Both the position numbers and the translations under genes were made by a program. A stretch of 64,000 nucleotides of DNA from Amorphochlora amoebiformis (lineage: Eukaryota; Cercozoa; Chlorarachniophyceae), in contig BAAHQB010000167.1 of NCBI GenBank assembly GCA_054601695.1, forward strand, positions 62,001 through 126,000. Reading direction: 5' to 3'. Each line of letters opens with the position of its first letter. Position 1 is the stretch's first letter. The notes under the pieces are model-generated. The model saw only the letters and a list, made by a program, of their open reading frames with translations, did not search any database and was not told where the DNA came from. Shown one piece after another: positions 42,647 through 56,018 of this stretch.

Positions 42647-42777
42647 GCGGTATTCCGAGGCGACATCCCAGTTGTCGTTGCTTGTTCGCAGCCTTAAGTA
42701 TAAGCTAGAGACCTCAAATATTTCAAAAAAAAACCAATCCCAAACGTCGCTTGGGACATTAGTCGGCGCCTATGGAG
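42647..42777 (+). CDS. Exon 65 (inferred; two possible ends)
   Basis: Phase 2 in, [20 protein letters not shown], continuing through an A9 run to LGTLVGAYG; phase 1 out at GTATCT. An earlier donor (GTATAA at 42698) would shift exons 66-69 into another open frame, but that frame reads poorly in exon 70, so the long form is preferred. Confidence 0.65.
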
Positions 42778-42788
42778 GTATCTAAGTA

Positions 42789-42869
<81 letters not shown>

Positions 42870-42871
42870 TA

Positions 42872-42905
<34 letters not shown>

Positions 42906-42961
42906 ATATACATATATGCGTATATACGTATATGAATACGTATATGTATATTATACGTATA

Positions 42962-43088
<127 letters not shown>

Positions 43089-43109
43089 GTGTGTGTGTGT
43101 GTGTATTTA

Positions 43110-43169
<60 letters not shown>

Positions 43170-43278
43170 ATATATATATATGTGTGTATATATAGATACA
43201 CATATATATATATATATATATATGCATGTATGAAATATATCTTTGTCTTTGTACTTAGCGTTTGGTTAAATATACTGT

Positions 43279-43320
<42 letters not shown>

Positions 43321-43416
43321 TTATATAGATGTATATATATATATATATTATATATACTTATATTATATAGATTTATATATATATATATATGTGTGTGTGT
43401 GTATGTATAAATATAT

Positions 43417-43509
<93 letters not shown>

Positions 43510-43699
43510 ATGTATAATTTAATTTCTATTATATATTCATACATAATGTGATAATATGTACACAAATAAATTTATAGATATACAATGTATATAATTATAC
43601 ATATATGTATATATATTGTATATAAATATATATATATATATGTACATATATGGTATACATATATACACATGTTGTGTTGAAATATGCATATGGCAAAAG

Positions 43700-43749
43700 G
43701 AATCATCGTTCTGATCACTATGAAAACGCTGGCTTTCCTACTTCTGAAG
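43700..43749 (+). CDS. Exon 66, hydrophobic (inferred)
   Basis: Phase 1 in and 0 out, IIVLITMKTLAFLLLK. The acceptor TGGCAAAAG lacks a pyrimidine tract and the donor is GTAATG. A second frame (NHRSDHYENAGFPTSE) is open and would be used with the short form of exon 65. Confidence 0.5.
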
Positions 43750-43788
43750 GTAATGAATAATCAATGTTTAGATATAATTATATGTAAG

Positions 43789-43829
<41 letters not shown>

Positions 43830-43924
43830 TGTGTATATATTTAAACATTAATATATACGACCCTAGGTAACATATACATATATATATGTAAATACGTACA
43901 TAGGAAGAAAAGACTCTTATGTGC

Positions 43925-44520
43925 ATTGAGTTTACAACCCTTAGTAACATGTTACTAACCTTGAATATACGGAATAAGGGTTTGTGTTCCGTGGAACATG
44001 TACTCTGGCATTGTAAATACGAAAAAGGGGCTTACGACTTGTGGCAACATGTCTATTTGCCTTGTAAATGTGTGCATATACATGTTCCACGGGTCTTAAC
44101 CTCTATGTGCATGCTTTCACGACCAGAGAATGTTCCATTGAAAGTCGCAAAACCCTATGTTCGTATGTACGCACCGCGTAAACATGTCACCATGTGTCGG
44201 CAATCCCTAAGAATACTGTTCATATTCACACTTTAAAACCCTCGCACGGATCGGGAAACGCTTTTTAAATATCTACAGGATATCTGCATGGGTTATAAAC
44301 CCCTATGTAGTTACACAGCCAGTGTGCATGTCCATGAGGTGGATTTACGACCTGTTTCGACATGTGTGCTGACCGTATAGTTAAATACATACGGGTATAT
44401 GACAAATACCGTGATAACATGTATGCTGCCCGTGTACGCATCTATACATAGATTCATGACCCTTGACAACATGTTTATTGGCATTGTAAATATTCACAGG
44501 GGTTGTGAGCGTTTTTGGTG
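43925..44520. repeat. Degenerate ~50-bp tandem array
   Basis: Roughly ten diverged units with the shared order (T)TACGACCCTTGNCAACATGT, then TATTGGCATTGTAAATA, then a short purine end. Clear units start near 43929, 43980, 44033, 44346 and 44455. The array lies in the intron between exons 66 and 67 and has no TA repeat inside. Confidence 0.75.
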
Positions 44521-44598
44521 AGTGCGGTAGTAACTGCTAGTAACAGAGATTTTTTTTTTATTCACTCACAAAGATGTTTCCAGAAGGGTCGCATCTAG

Positions 44599-44634
44599 AT
44601 AGTGAGCGAATTCTCAAATTCGGAAATGAACCAC
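44599..44634 (+). CDS. Exon 67 (weak)
   Basis: Phase 0/0, IVSEFSNSEMNH. The acceptor is GCATCTAG and the donor is GTAGAT. In a second frame the same island is open for longer (SHLDSERILKFGNEPRRYTL). Exon 66 could also join exon 68 directly. Confidence 0.4.
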
Positions 44635-44949
44635 GTAGATACACTCTTCTAAGTATATAAGTAGCCTCAATCAAATCGTCTACCCCGTCTAGTAGACCAC
44701 AAAGTTAAATTTATTATTTATATTATATATATATATATATATATAAGTGATACACATAAATACATTCATTCACATTTGCATATCACGTTTATATATATAC
44801 ATATATATATATACATATACATATATATGTATATATATATATATATATATTATATAAAACATATACAAGTACATACATTTATATACATTATGTAATATAT
44901 ACATATATGTGTGTGTATGCATGTATTATATGTGTTATATAATATATAT

Positions 44950-44986
<37 letters not shown>

Positions 44987-45076
44987 ACGATACGTGCATA
45001 TTATATGTGTTGTATATCTATAGGTCGATGGACATATGTAATTATGTAATTTTCTTTAATATAAATATATATATAC

Positions 45077-45124
<48 letters not shown>

Positions 45125-45209
45125 TATATACATATATGTATATATATATATATGTATGTATGTATGTATATATGTATCTCAGATATAGTTATAATATCTC
45201 TGTACATAG

Positions 45210-45270
45210 ATTGGCAGTCAGCCTGAATCGACGCCATTGTCTGGAGGCCTCAACTCTCCCCAAGAGGATG
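45210..45270 (+). CDS. Exon 68, Ser/Pro-rich (inferred)
   Basis: Phase 0 in and 1 out, [20 protein letters not shown]. The acceptor is TGTACATAG and the donor is GTATAT. The frame was chosen because it leads into exons 69 and 70. TA/TG introns lie on both sides. Confidence 0.65.
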
Positions 45271-45319
45271 GTATATAATATAAAATATGGATGCACGAAT
45301 ATGTACATTTTATTATGTC

Positions 45320-45360
<41 letters not shown>

Positions 45361-45398
45361 ATATATATATATATATATATATGTATATGTATATATAG

Positions 45399-45431
<33 letters not shown>

Positions 45432-45794
45432 TATATATATTTATATTTATATTTATATATATATGTATATATGTATATATATATATATATGTGTGTACGT
45501 ATATGTAATATAAATATATATGTGTATATATGTATGTAAACATATATAATATATAAAGAATATGTGTGAATATATATATATATAAGATTGCTCCCTTACA
45601 CCTGATATCGAGTGTAAAAAACATGTAATATATTATATACAAATTCTATTCATAGGTTTTTGTTCATCTTCATATCCACTATATATGTAGGAAAGGACAA
45701 TGTTTATATAAAGACTATGCATATATACTAAATATCTACGTATAAATTATGACAAAAATAGATAATATATAATTATATATAACATACATATATA

Positions 45795-45830
<36 letters not shown>

Positions 45831-45877
45831 TGTATATATGTATTTATATATTTTTATATAATATATGTTTGTATGTA

Positions 45878-45920
<43 letters not shown>

Positions 45921-45949
45921 TAGACATCATATGTATATAATATCTCCAG

Positions 45950-46080
45950 ACACAAATGAAGCCAAGTGGCCTCAATGTCCCGATATGCCGAAACGAAAGC
46001 GTGGAAACGCAACTTTCAAGCCCTACCAAAAGCCACCTGCCCCTCGTCGACGCACTCTCACTCCTCTTGAAGCCTTTGAG
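45950..46080 (+). CDS. Exon 69, basic Pro-rich (inferred)
   Basis: Phase 1 in and 0 out. It includes [20 protein letters not shown] and then [19 protein letters not shown]. The acceptor is TATCTCCAG and the donor is GTGAAT. Two of the three frames are open. The following 0.9-kb intron holds TA blocks and a ~60-bp segment duplicated at 46590 and 46792. Confidence 0.75.
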
Positions 46081-46168
46081 GTGAATACATAATACATACG
46101 TATTTACACATATGTGTATGTGTATACGTATGTAACAGTATTATATACATATATATATATATATATGG

Positions 46169-46220
<52 letters not shown>

Positions 46221-46239
46221 ATATGTATATATATGCATA

Positions 46240-46278
<39 letters not shown>

Positions 46279-46301
46279 ATATGTATATATATATATATAT
46301 T

Positions 46302-46472
<171 letters not shown>

Positions 46473-46494
46473 GTTATATATATATATATATTAT

Positions 46495-46540
<46 letters not shown>

Positions 46541-46589
46541 CATACACATATATAGATATATTTATTAATTATATATACATATCTATGTA

Positions 46590-46731
46590 TGTACAATTTA
46601 TACAAAACTCATGCATAAGCAACATATATAATATTCGTACATACAGATATTTCTCAATACAAACATATAATATAATATATGTATATATATATATATATAT
46701 ATTTTCAAATATTGATATGTTTACATATATT

Positions 46732-46780
<49 letters not shown>

Positions 46781-46857
46781 CATATCTATATATGTACAAT
46801 TTATACATAAGCAACATATAGAATATTCGTACATATAGATATTTCTCAAGTCATACA
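46590..46857. repeat. Paired ~60-bp segment in TA repeat
   Basis: TGTACAATTTATACA...GCAACATATATAATATTCGTACATACAGATATTTCTCAA recurs about 203 bases later with one internal deletion. It is intronic. Confidence 0.85.
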
Positions 46858-46863
46858 TGTATA

Positions 46864-46896
<33 letters not shown>

Positions 46897-46976
46897 ATAT
46901 TCAAATATATTTACACACACATATATATATACATATATGTAATCTATATTTGCCTTAATATCTTCTTGTGCATTAG

Positions 46977-47062
46977 GCAAGTATGTTGTTGCGATGTATC
47001 CAAGCATCGGACGTTCTTTCAGTGTTGGCCAATCATACAGCCCTCTCTCTACCCACGGGCAG
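46977..47062 (+). CDS. Exon 70 (inferred)
   Basis: Phase 0 in and 2 out, ASMLLRCIQASDVLSVLANH and then TALSLPTG. The acceptor TGCATTAG is good and the donor is GTTAGG. The intron starts with degenerate GGGTTTAGG/GGGTTGGG repeats. Confidence 0.82.
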
Positions 47063-47152
47063 GTTAGGTTTCGGGTTGGTTGAGTTAGGGTTGTGGGTTC
47101 GGGTTGGGTTTAGGTTGGGTTTGGGTTTGGGTTATGTTAGGTCAGAATTTAG

Positions 47153-47209
47153 TATAACGGATTCTGCACCCAACCATCCTCTGGCCTCACTAAGGGCATG
47201 TTTTAGGCT
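47153..47209 (+). CDS. Exon 71 (weak; possible terminal exon)
   Basis: Phase 2 in, ITDSAPNHPLASLRACFR. The acceptor is GAATTTAG. A GT at 47210 gives phase 2 to exon 72, but the frame meets TGA at 47214-47216, so this could also be a last exon. Exon 70 to exon 72 directly is in phase too. The next 1.1 kb is TA/TG repeat. Confidence 0.45.
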
Positions 47210-47404
47210 GTGTTGATAAGGGTTAGGGTTAAAAAAATATTGGGGTTTGAATATGGGGTTCTCTTTTTACAGATATATACATGCATATATACATAATACA
47301 TATATACATATACAAGCATGTATATATATGTGTATATATACATATATAAACATGCGAAGTTTAAACTTGAAAGAAAGAATGGGCTTTTGGTTGTGAATAG
47401 TCCA

Positions 47405-47454
<50 letters not shown>

Positions 47455-47499
47455 ATATATAATATATATATACATGTACATACATAATATGTACACACA

Positions 47500-47541
<42 letters not shown>

Positions 47542-47631
47542 TATATATGTAATTATGTCTATGTCTGCATAATATATATATATATATATATATATTTAAG
47601 AGATATATATGTATATATGTATATATATATA

Positions 47632-47674
<43 letters not shown>

Positions 47675-47691
47675 GCATGTGTGTATGTGTA

Positions 47692-47737
<46 letters not shown>

Positions 47738-47761
47738 ATTATGTAAATATATGTATATATT

Positions 47762-47870
<109 letters not shown>

Positions 47871-47920
47871 TGTAAACGCATATGTGTATATGTAAATATA
47901 ATATATATAATTTATAATTA

Positions 47921-47966
<46 letters not shown>

Positions 47967-48074
47967 TTGTATATATATATATATATATTACACAAATGAT
48001 TTACATGAAAACTTACGCGAAAATATTATATATACACATATACGTATATTTTTATATATTTGTATATAAATATG

Positions 48075-48129
<55 letters not shown>

Positions 48130-48188
48130 ATATAAAAAAAAAAAAATATATATATATATATATATAATATGTATATGTGGTGTGTGTG

Positions 48189-48240
<52 letters not shown>

Positions 48241-48323
48241 TATAATATGTAAATACATATATACATATACATGTACATACATATGTTGCATATAGCACAT
48301 TTATGCATATGAATGCTATCCAG

Positions 48324-48372
48324 ATCTGTAAGAAGATCCCAAGGCGGCAGCGGGACTCCAGGAGGAGGCCAG
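48324..48372 (+). CDS. Exon 72, Gly-rich (inferred)
   Basis: Phase 2 in and 0 out, SVRRSQGGSGTPGGGQ. The acceptor is CTATCCAG and the donor is GTCAGC. A second frame (CKKIPRRQRDSRRRP) is open. The 77-base intron is not TA repeat. Confidence 0.6.
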
Positions 48373-48449
48373 GTCAGCGACATGGGGTTATAAATCTTAG
48401 TAAGGGTATAGATGGTTTTTCAAGTTGTTGCTTAGGTTCTTATTTTCAG

Positions 48450-48490
48450 GAAGGGCCCCACGTCCACCATCAGCGTGGTGCCGACCATAG
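48450..48490 (+). CDS. Exon 73 (inferred)
   Basis: Phase 0 in and 2 out, EGPHVHHQRGADH. The acceptor TTATTTTCAG is strong and the donor is GTAAGA. A second frame reads KGPTSTISVVPTI. A 0.7-kb TA intron follows. Confidence 0.6.
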
Positions 48491-48704
48491 GTAAGACTGT
48501 CCGAACAAAAACAGTTCTGAATATGAATATCAATACACTGTGTAAGCATTATCTAAGTAAATATAGATGTATATTTGCATATGGTATACATATATAGATA
48601 TACAGATATATATATATATATATATGTATATATATGTATATATGTGTATACATATTAGTGTATTTGTATAAGGTACATATGTTTACAATATTATACAGAT
48701 ATAC

Positions 48705-48746
<42 letters not shown>

Positions 48747-48768
48747 GCATATATATATATATATATAT

Positions 48769-49108
<340 letters not shown>

Positions 49109-49116
49109 GTCTATGC

Positions 49117-49148
<32 letters not shown>

Positions 49149-49157
49149 GTAGGTATA

Positions 49158-49195
<38 letters not shown>

Positions 49196-49208
49196 GTCTT
49201 GCACAAAG

Positions 49209-49290
49209 ATTGTTTGGAGTCGAGCACGATGATGAAACCGCGTTCGCGCCCCCATCACGTGGGAAATTAAGCGGGCTACATGGCCACCAG
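49209..49290 (+). CDS. Exon 74, unit A (inferred)
   Basis: Phase 2 in and 0 out, [20 protein letters not shown] and then SGLHGHQ. The acceptor is CACAAAG and the donor is GTGGAT. The intron contains GGACTAGGTTTAGGGTTTAG. Confidence 0.8.
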
Positions 49291-49465
49291 GTGGATCTAA
49301 ACACGAATCCACATAATCCACTAAGAAACAACCAACTCTCCCGAATAGCATCCCATTACTTTCTGTTCACATTTAGGACTAGGTTTAGGGTTTAGTTCTA
49401 AGAATGCTCGACACATTACATAAATTTCGTACCAAAAAAATATTTATACGTAGTTTTCTGTACAA

Positions 49466-49498
<33 letters not shown>

Positions 49499-49528
49499 GA
49501 CATATATATGTATGTATTCTTATATCAG

Positions 49529-49631
49529 ATGGCAGCACACGGTGATGTTGCAGCACGAGCTTTATTGGCGGTCGAAAATTTTGCCGATTTGCCTCGCGGG
49601 TTCTTAAGCGATTTGCAGGATCCTACCAGTA
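49529..49631 (+). CDS. Exon 75, unit A (inferred)
   Basis: Phase 0 in and 1 out, [20 protein letters not shown] and then [14 protein letters not shown]. The acceptor CTTATATCAG is good and the donor is GTATTC. A donor three bases earlier has the same phase. The intron (49632-50363) is TA/TG repeat then unique AT-rich sequence. Confidence 0.82.
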
Positions 49632-49665
49632 GTATTCTCATATACACATATAATACGTGTTAATG

Positions 49666-49778
<113 letters not shown>

Positions 49779-49882
49779 CATCTGAATATATGTATGTGTG
49801 TGTGCATATGTATACATTTATGTACATGTAGGTGTGTGTATATATGTATGTGTGTATACATGTGTGTGTGTGTATATATACA

Positions 49883-49975
<93 letters not shown>

Positions 49976-50064
49976 GTATATATGCATATGAATATATATA
50001 TATATGTGCATATTTATACATTTATGTGTATGTGTATATGTGTGTGTGTGTGTATGTGTGTGTG

Positions 50065-50099
<35 letters not shown>

Positions 50100-50363
50100 A
50101 TGTATGTATGTATATATATATACATATATAATATATATATATATATATTTATATCTATGTATGTGAATATATGTATGTGTATGTTTTCATATCACGTACA
50201 ATATCTGTACACGTACACTATTTTTATTACATTTACCTTTGTGTATGTGTATGTTCGTATGTTGGTATGAATATATATTGCACACATATGTACCTTTTAC
50301 AGATAAACTAATGGGTGTAAACAAATTTTGACTTGGATACACACATATCAACATAATATGCAG

Positions 50364-50474
50364 CGCTCGGAATGGCCTCGAACATGCAAAGTTTTATCTC
50401 CTATGCCAAATGCACGTTAGACGACCTAAGGCTCACTGCTCTAAACTACTCTGAACCCGCTAAAATCTTTTCAA
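50364..50474 (+). CDS. Exon 76, unit A (inferred)
   Basis: Phase 1 in and 1 out, [20 protein letters not shown] and then [16 protein letters not shown]. The acceptor is AATATGCAG. The donor GTACAT is formed exactly at the duplication junction. Its phase fits exon 77 but not unit B exon 74. Confidence 0.8.
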
Positions 50475-50521
50475 GTACATATAATATATATATATATATA
50501 TTATATATGTCTTGCACAAAG

Positions 50522-50603
50522 ATTGTTTGGAGTCGAGCACGATGATGAAACCGCGTTCGCGCCCCCATCACGTGGGAAATTAAGCGGGCTACATGGCCAC
50601 CAG
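50522..50603 (+). CDS. Exon 74 duplicate, unit B
   Basis: Identical to 49209-49290, including both splice sites. Including it after unit A exon 76 would shift the frame and hit a stop (phase 1 into phase 2), so it can only replace the A copy or stay unused. Confidence 0.7.
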
Positions 50604-50778
50604 GTGGATCTAAACACGAATCCACATAATCCACTAAGAAACAACCAACTCTCCCGAATAGCATCCCATTACTTTCTGTTCACATTTAGGACTAGGTTTA
50701 GGGTTTAGTTCTAAGAATGCTCGACACATTACATAAATTTCGTACCAAAAAAATATTTATACGTAGTTTTCTGTACAA

Positions 50779-50809
<31 letters not shown>

Positions 50810-50839
50810 GACATATATATGTATGTATTCTTATATCAG

Positions 50840-50942
50840 ATGGCAGCACACGGTGATGTTGCAGCACGAGCTTTATTGGCGGTCGAAAATTTTGCCGATT
50901 TGCCTCGCGGGTTCTTAAGCGATTTGCAGGATCCTACCAGTA
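50840..50942 (+). CDS. Exon 75 duplicate, unit B
   Basis: Identical to 49529-49631 in sequence and splice sites. It is phase-compatible after either copy of exon 74. Confidence 0.7.
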
Positions 50943-51011
50943 GTATTCTCATATACACATATAATACGTGTTAATGTCATATATATATATATATATATAT
51001 ATATCAATATG

Positions 51012-51042
<31 letters not shown>

Positions 51043-51055
51043 AAATATATATAGA

Positions 51056-51099
<44 letters not shown>

Positions 51100-51203
51100 C
51101 ATGTGAATATATGTATGTGTGTGTGCATATGTATACATTTATGTACATGTAGGTGTGTGTATATATGTATGTGTGTATACATGTGTGTGTGTATATATAT
51201 ACA

Positions 51204-51246
<43 letters not shown>

Positions 51247-51286
51247 GCAAATATATAACTATCTAGATATCCATCTACACATATAC

Positions 51287-51338
<52 letters not shown>

Positions 51339-51413
51339 GCATATGAATATATATATGTGCATATTTATACATTTATATATATATATATATATGTGTGTGT
51401 GTATGTGTGTGTG

Positions 51414-51471
<58 letters not shown>

Positions 51472-51729
51472 ATGTATATATGTGTGTATATTATATATAA
51501 AAATATATATATGCATATATTTATATCTATGTATGTGAATATATGTATGTGTATGTTTTCATATCACGTACAATATCTGTACACGTACACTATTTTTATT
51601 ACATTTACCTTTGTGTATGTGTATGTTCGTATGTTGGTATGAATATTGCACACATATGTACCTTTTACAGATACACTAATGGGTGTAAACAAATTTTGAC
51701 TTGGATACACATATCAACATAATATGCAG

Positions 51730-51825
51730 CGCTCGGAATGGCCTCGAACATGCAACGTTTTATCTCCTATGCCAAATGCACGTTAGACGACCTAAGGCTC
51801 ACTGCTCTAAACTACTCTGATCCCG
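51730..51825 (+). CDS. Exon 76 duplicate, unit B
   Basis: Same protein as unit A with Ser-to-Arg ([10 protein letters not shown]) and Glu-Pro-Ala to Asp-Pro-Gly changes. A GT at 51826 (GTAAAA) is new relative to unit A, which has GC there. The frame read on past it (KIFSSPSLL) meets a stop, and joining exon 77 from this GT would need a 16-base intron. Confidence 0.55.
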
Positions 51826-51841
51826 GTAAAATCTTTTCAAG

Positions 51842-52041
51842 CCCATCCCTATTACATACCGTTCAACCTGTTTAACCCTGTGCACCACTTCTGGAAGACA
51901 CTAAAACGAATCTTACTAGACGAGGGCGGGATTCTTGGCGAGAGCAAACCACTGAAAGATTTGCCAGGTTCCTCTATAGGGTCGAAAGCGAGCGTCGAAG
52001 AGACCGCTCTGTATATCAAGACGGAGACTTTTTTTGATAAC
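51842..52041 (+). CDS. Exon 77 (inferred)
   Basis: A 200-nt exon, phase 1 in and 0 out. It starts [20 protein letters not shown], continues [20 protein letters not shown] and ends [12 protein letters not shown]. The acceptor CTTTTCAAG is the final part of unit B, and the donor is GTACGT. Joining from unit A exon 76 gives a clean frame. A 0.65-kb TA intron follows. Confidence 0.85.
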
Positions 52042-52090
52042 GTACGTGAAGATGTCTTTTTGTCTTTTACTGGGTTCACATGTATACATG

Positions 52091-52165
<75 letters not shown>

Positions 52166-52193
52166 ATATACATATATATAAATATATAATATA

Positions 52194-52239
<46 letters not shown>

Positions 52240-52478
52240 TATATATATATATATATATGTACATATACATATATATATATATATATATACATATGTACAC
52301 AATATATTTATGTAGATGTAATGCGTACTACGTGTATGTATAATCTGGACACACGTGTTTACACGATTGCATTGTATAATTTTGCATTACAATTTTACAT
52401 GTTCTGTATGCATATATATATGCATATGTATATATATATATATATATATATATGTTTGTTTGTGTGTGTACATATGTA

Positions 52479-52551
<73 letters not shown>

Positions 52552-52687
52552 GGTGTATTTATTCATGTACGTACAGTTGTCTAATTATACTTTTTGAATG
52601 TGCCAACAAAGAATATATGTGTCTCGTAATCTGTCCGAGAAACATGGAAGCTAAAATAAGACATAAATATAACTAATTCTGTCTCAG

Positions 52688-52786
52688 GAGCTGCCCAAAC
52701 AGATTCAGGACGCCCAAAGAGTTTTGAATGAGTACATTGAGGAGGTACCTCCGTATTATTTTCGAACTCTTATGAAGGCATTCTGT
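52688..52786 (+). CDS. Exon 78 (inferred)
   Basis: Thirty-three codons in phase 0/0, [20 protein letters not shown] and then [13 protein letters not shown]. The acceptor CTGTCTCAG is strong and the donor is GTACAT. The next intron (52787-53905) is TA/TG repeat with a diverged segment duplicated near 53190 and 53355. Confidence 0.87.
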
Positions 52787-52860
52787 GTACATGTATCACA
52801 CATGCATAGACATATGTTCATACAGATCTATTTATCAATATTACGTACATCTCGGCATAA

Positions 52861-52906
<46 letters not shown>

Positions 52907-52913
52907 TATATAT

Positions 52914-53006
<93 letters not shown>

Positions 53007-53070
53007 ATGTATTTAAGTAAATACACATATTTATATGTGTCTGTATAGATACTCATTCGTGTGTGTGTAC

Positions 53071-53118
<48 letters not shown>

Positions 53119-53158
53119 TATTACATTTATTATATACATACATATATACATATACGTG

Positions 53159-53189
<31 letters not shown>

Positions 53190-53411
53190 GTAAATATGCA
53201 TATATAGATATGCAACACACATGTATGTATGTATATGATATATATATATATATACATATACATATATTATATATATATAAATATATATATATATAATATA
53301 TTATATATATATATATATAATATATATATATATAAATATCTATGAAAAAAAATATATGTAAATATGCATGTGTAGATATGATACACACATGAATATATAA
53401 ACATATACATG

Positions 53412-53459
<48 letters not shown>

Positions 53460-53729
53460 TACATGTATATATATATGTATTGTTTATATACATATATATT
53501 TATATATTCATATATATGTATATATATATATATGTGTGTGTGTGTATATGTATATTGTTACACATATGTATGCATGTATATATGTATATAACAACGTGTT
53601 TATAAAGATTTGTACGCATACACATTTTCTAAAATTTTATAACTATAAAATCCTTTAGTGTGTGTGTGTGTGTGTGTCCATGTATACTTATACAAAAAGA
53701 ATTAGAGTTACATTTGATACATGCATATG

Positions 53730-53769
<40 letters not shown>

Positions 53770-53788
53770 CTATATATATATATATACG

Positions 53789-53827
<39 letters not shown>

Positions 53828-53842
53828 GCATGCATGTCATCT

Positions 53843-53890
<48 letters not shown>

Positions 53891-53905
53891 CTTGTATTAA
53901 CTCAG

Positions 53906-53953
53906 AGCGGAGGCAAATCTGAAGGAAAGAATAGATTGAAGAGGAGGGAGAAA
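53906..53953 (+). CDS. Exon 79, Lys/Arg-rich (inferred)
   Basis: Phase 0/0, [16 protein letters not shown], probably a flexible basic linker. The acceptor is TTAACTCAG and the donor is GTTTGA. The intron is 58 bases with CTAACCC motifs. Confidence 0.75.
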
Positions 53954-54011
53954 GTTTGACTAACCCTCATCCCAAACTTACCGCTAAAATTGCCCTAACC
54001 TTAATTTTTAG

Positions 54012-54045
54012 ACGTCGAGAGTAACTGAAGAGAAGACTTCCGGGG
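54012..54045 (+). CDS. Exon 80 (inferred)
   Basis: Phase 0 in and 1 out, TSRVTEEKTSG. The acceptor TAATTTTTAG is strong and the donor is GTTAAT. The next intron (54046-55378) has TA/TG repeat and the island at 54268. Confidence 0.72.
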
Positions 54046-54228
54046 GTTAATCACATACATATATATACATATATTATATGTATATATATAGATAGATATA
54101 TATATATATATATAATATATGTGAGTGTGTGTGTGTGTGTGAGTGTGTAAATATATTTCTATGTATTTAGATATGTATATTTTTATATTATACATAGAAA
54201 AAGATATACATATACTTATATACATTTA

Positions 54229-54267
<39 letters not shown>

Positions 54268-54272
<5 letters not shown>

Positions 54273-54535
54273 GCACAACACCAGGAATCGTGTAGAATAG
54301 CCCGACATCAACAGAGACCCACTGGAGATCCCTGGGGATCGTGTTTAGTGAATCCCCGGAAATGCCAGAGGGTTCCGGTTAATGCCAGTTAGTGGCGACA
54401 TGTGTAGCCGCAACTCTTGTGCTGCGCAAGTGGGTACCCCCACGAATAAGTTATCTCTCTCCAAATAGTGTAATGATTTACAACAGGGTGGCTTGCAGTA
54501 TTCCGCTGGCCCTAAGGCATTGATACGTTGACAAT
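54268..54535. other. TA-flanked unique island of unknown nature
   Basis: About 270 bp of balanced composition set into TA repeat, starting TGTTGGCACAACA and ending near CGTTGACAATTTG. The size, setting and TGTTG start resemble the TGTTA elements, but the interior does not align by eye. A short frame ([18 protein letters not shown]) could form a phase-1 exon at about 54347-54405. Confidence 0.45.
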
Positions 54536-54536
54536 T

Positions 54537-54662
<126 letters not shown>

Positions 54663-54696
54663 GTGTGTGTATGTGTGGGTGTATATATGTATATAC

Positions 54697-54750
<54 letters not shown>

Positions 54751-54824
54751 GCATATATACACACGCATATATATATATATATATGTGTGTGTTAGTGTGC
54801 GTATCTCACGAGAAAATATTTTAT

Positions 54825-54867
<43 letters not shown>

Positions 54868-54941
54868 ACATATACATGTACATATTTGATGTATACAATA
54901 TACAAGTGTAAACATGTTTATTCATACAATTGTAATGTGGG

Positions 54942-54976
<35 letters not shown>

Positions 54977-55175
54977 ATGTAAAAGTACATGTGCGGCGGA
55001 TAATGTATATATACATAAGCATAAATATATGCAAAGATCTACGTATGTGTATACATATATAAAATATGAAAATGCATACATTTATATTCTATTACATAAT
55101 ATTACATATTATGGTTACCAATAATGTATAGTTATAAATATGTATGCCTAAATATACATCTGTGTCTCCAACATT

Positions 55176-55216
<41 letters not shown>

Positions 55217-55378
55217 TATATATATATGTAATATATATATATATATATATAAATATGTATTTGTAATATATATTTATATATATATATATACATATATTTG
55301 TATATATATATATATATATTATATATTTAGATATATATATATATATATGTCTGTGTGTTTGTGTGTGTGTTGTGTTAG

Positions 55379-55452
55379 GCGGCAAGCTGGTAGCGTTCGG
55401 GGCGACTATACCAAGGCCTGAAGATCTCATCCTATTCGGAGATGAGGCCTTG
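55379..55452 (+). CDS. Exon 81 (inferred)
   Basis: Phase 1 in and 0 out, GKLVAFGATIPRPEDLILFG and then DEAL. The acceptor is TTGTGTTAG and the donor is GTAACC. The 141-base intron consists largely of two CTAACCTTATCCNGAACCCT-type units. Confidence 0.85.
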
Positions 55453-55593
55453 GTAACCCTAATCCTAACCTTATCCTGAACCCTAACCATAGCCCAACCC
55501 TAACCTTATCCCGAACCCTAACCATAATAATAGCCCTGGATGGGATAGTCGGGTTTTAAGAATACATTAAGTTTTGTTCCATCAAACTCTTAG

Positions 55594-55700
55594 GGATCCG
55601 GTTTGCATCCTGTGGTAGAGGAAGCTCTAGTTGTTAAGGTTATCGCCTGCGCGCAAAAAATGTGTGCTCTGTGTACAGAAGATATGAGCAGATATAGTCC
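55594..55700 (+). CDS. Exon 82 (inferred)
   Basis: Phase 0 in and 2 out, GSGLHPVVEEALVVKVIACA and then QKMCALCTEDMSRYS. The acceptor AAACTCTTAG is good and the donor is GTGTAT. A short TA-containing intron of 221 bases follows. Confidence 0.85.
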
Positions 55701-55818
55701 GTGTATGCATATAGATTCGTAAAGGAATATGTATCTTATCCACATACACGTGTGTAATAAAAAAGTGTAACTAGTTATTGTATGTGTATTTAGAATATAT
55801 ATTTATTATACGTATATG

Positions 55819-55874
<56 letters not shown>

Positions 55875-55921
55875 GCATGAACATTTTATAAGTAAGTAAA
55901 TATTTATGTGTGTGTTTTAAG

Positions 55922-55980
55922 GCTGACTTTCAGAACAGTTTTCTCTGGAGATTCCCTGAAGAACGCCTTGCATTTTGGAA
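55922..55980 (+). CDS. Exon 83 (inferred)
   Basis: Phase 2 in and 1 out, LTFRTVFSGDSLKNALHFG. The acceptor is GTTTTAAG and the donor is GTAATA. Another frame (ADFQNSFLWRFPEERLAF) is open but does not fit the phase of exon 82. The next 0.97 kb is TA repeat. Confidence 0.68.
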
Positions 55981-55981
55981 G

Positions 55982-56018
<37 letters not shown>

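Noticed and set aside
47153-47216. Terminal exon ending the gene at TGA 47214-47216
   Set aside because: Exons 70 and 72 join in phase and coding islands continue in frame downstream; no polyadenylation evidence. It remains possible.
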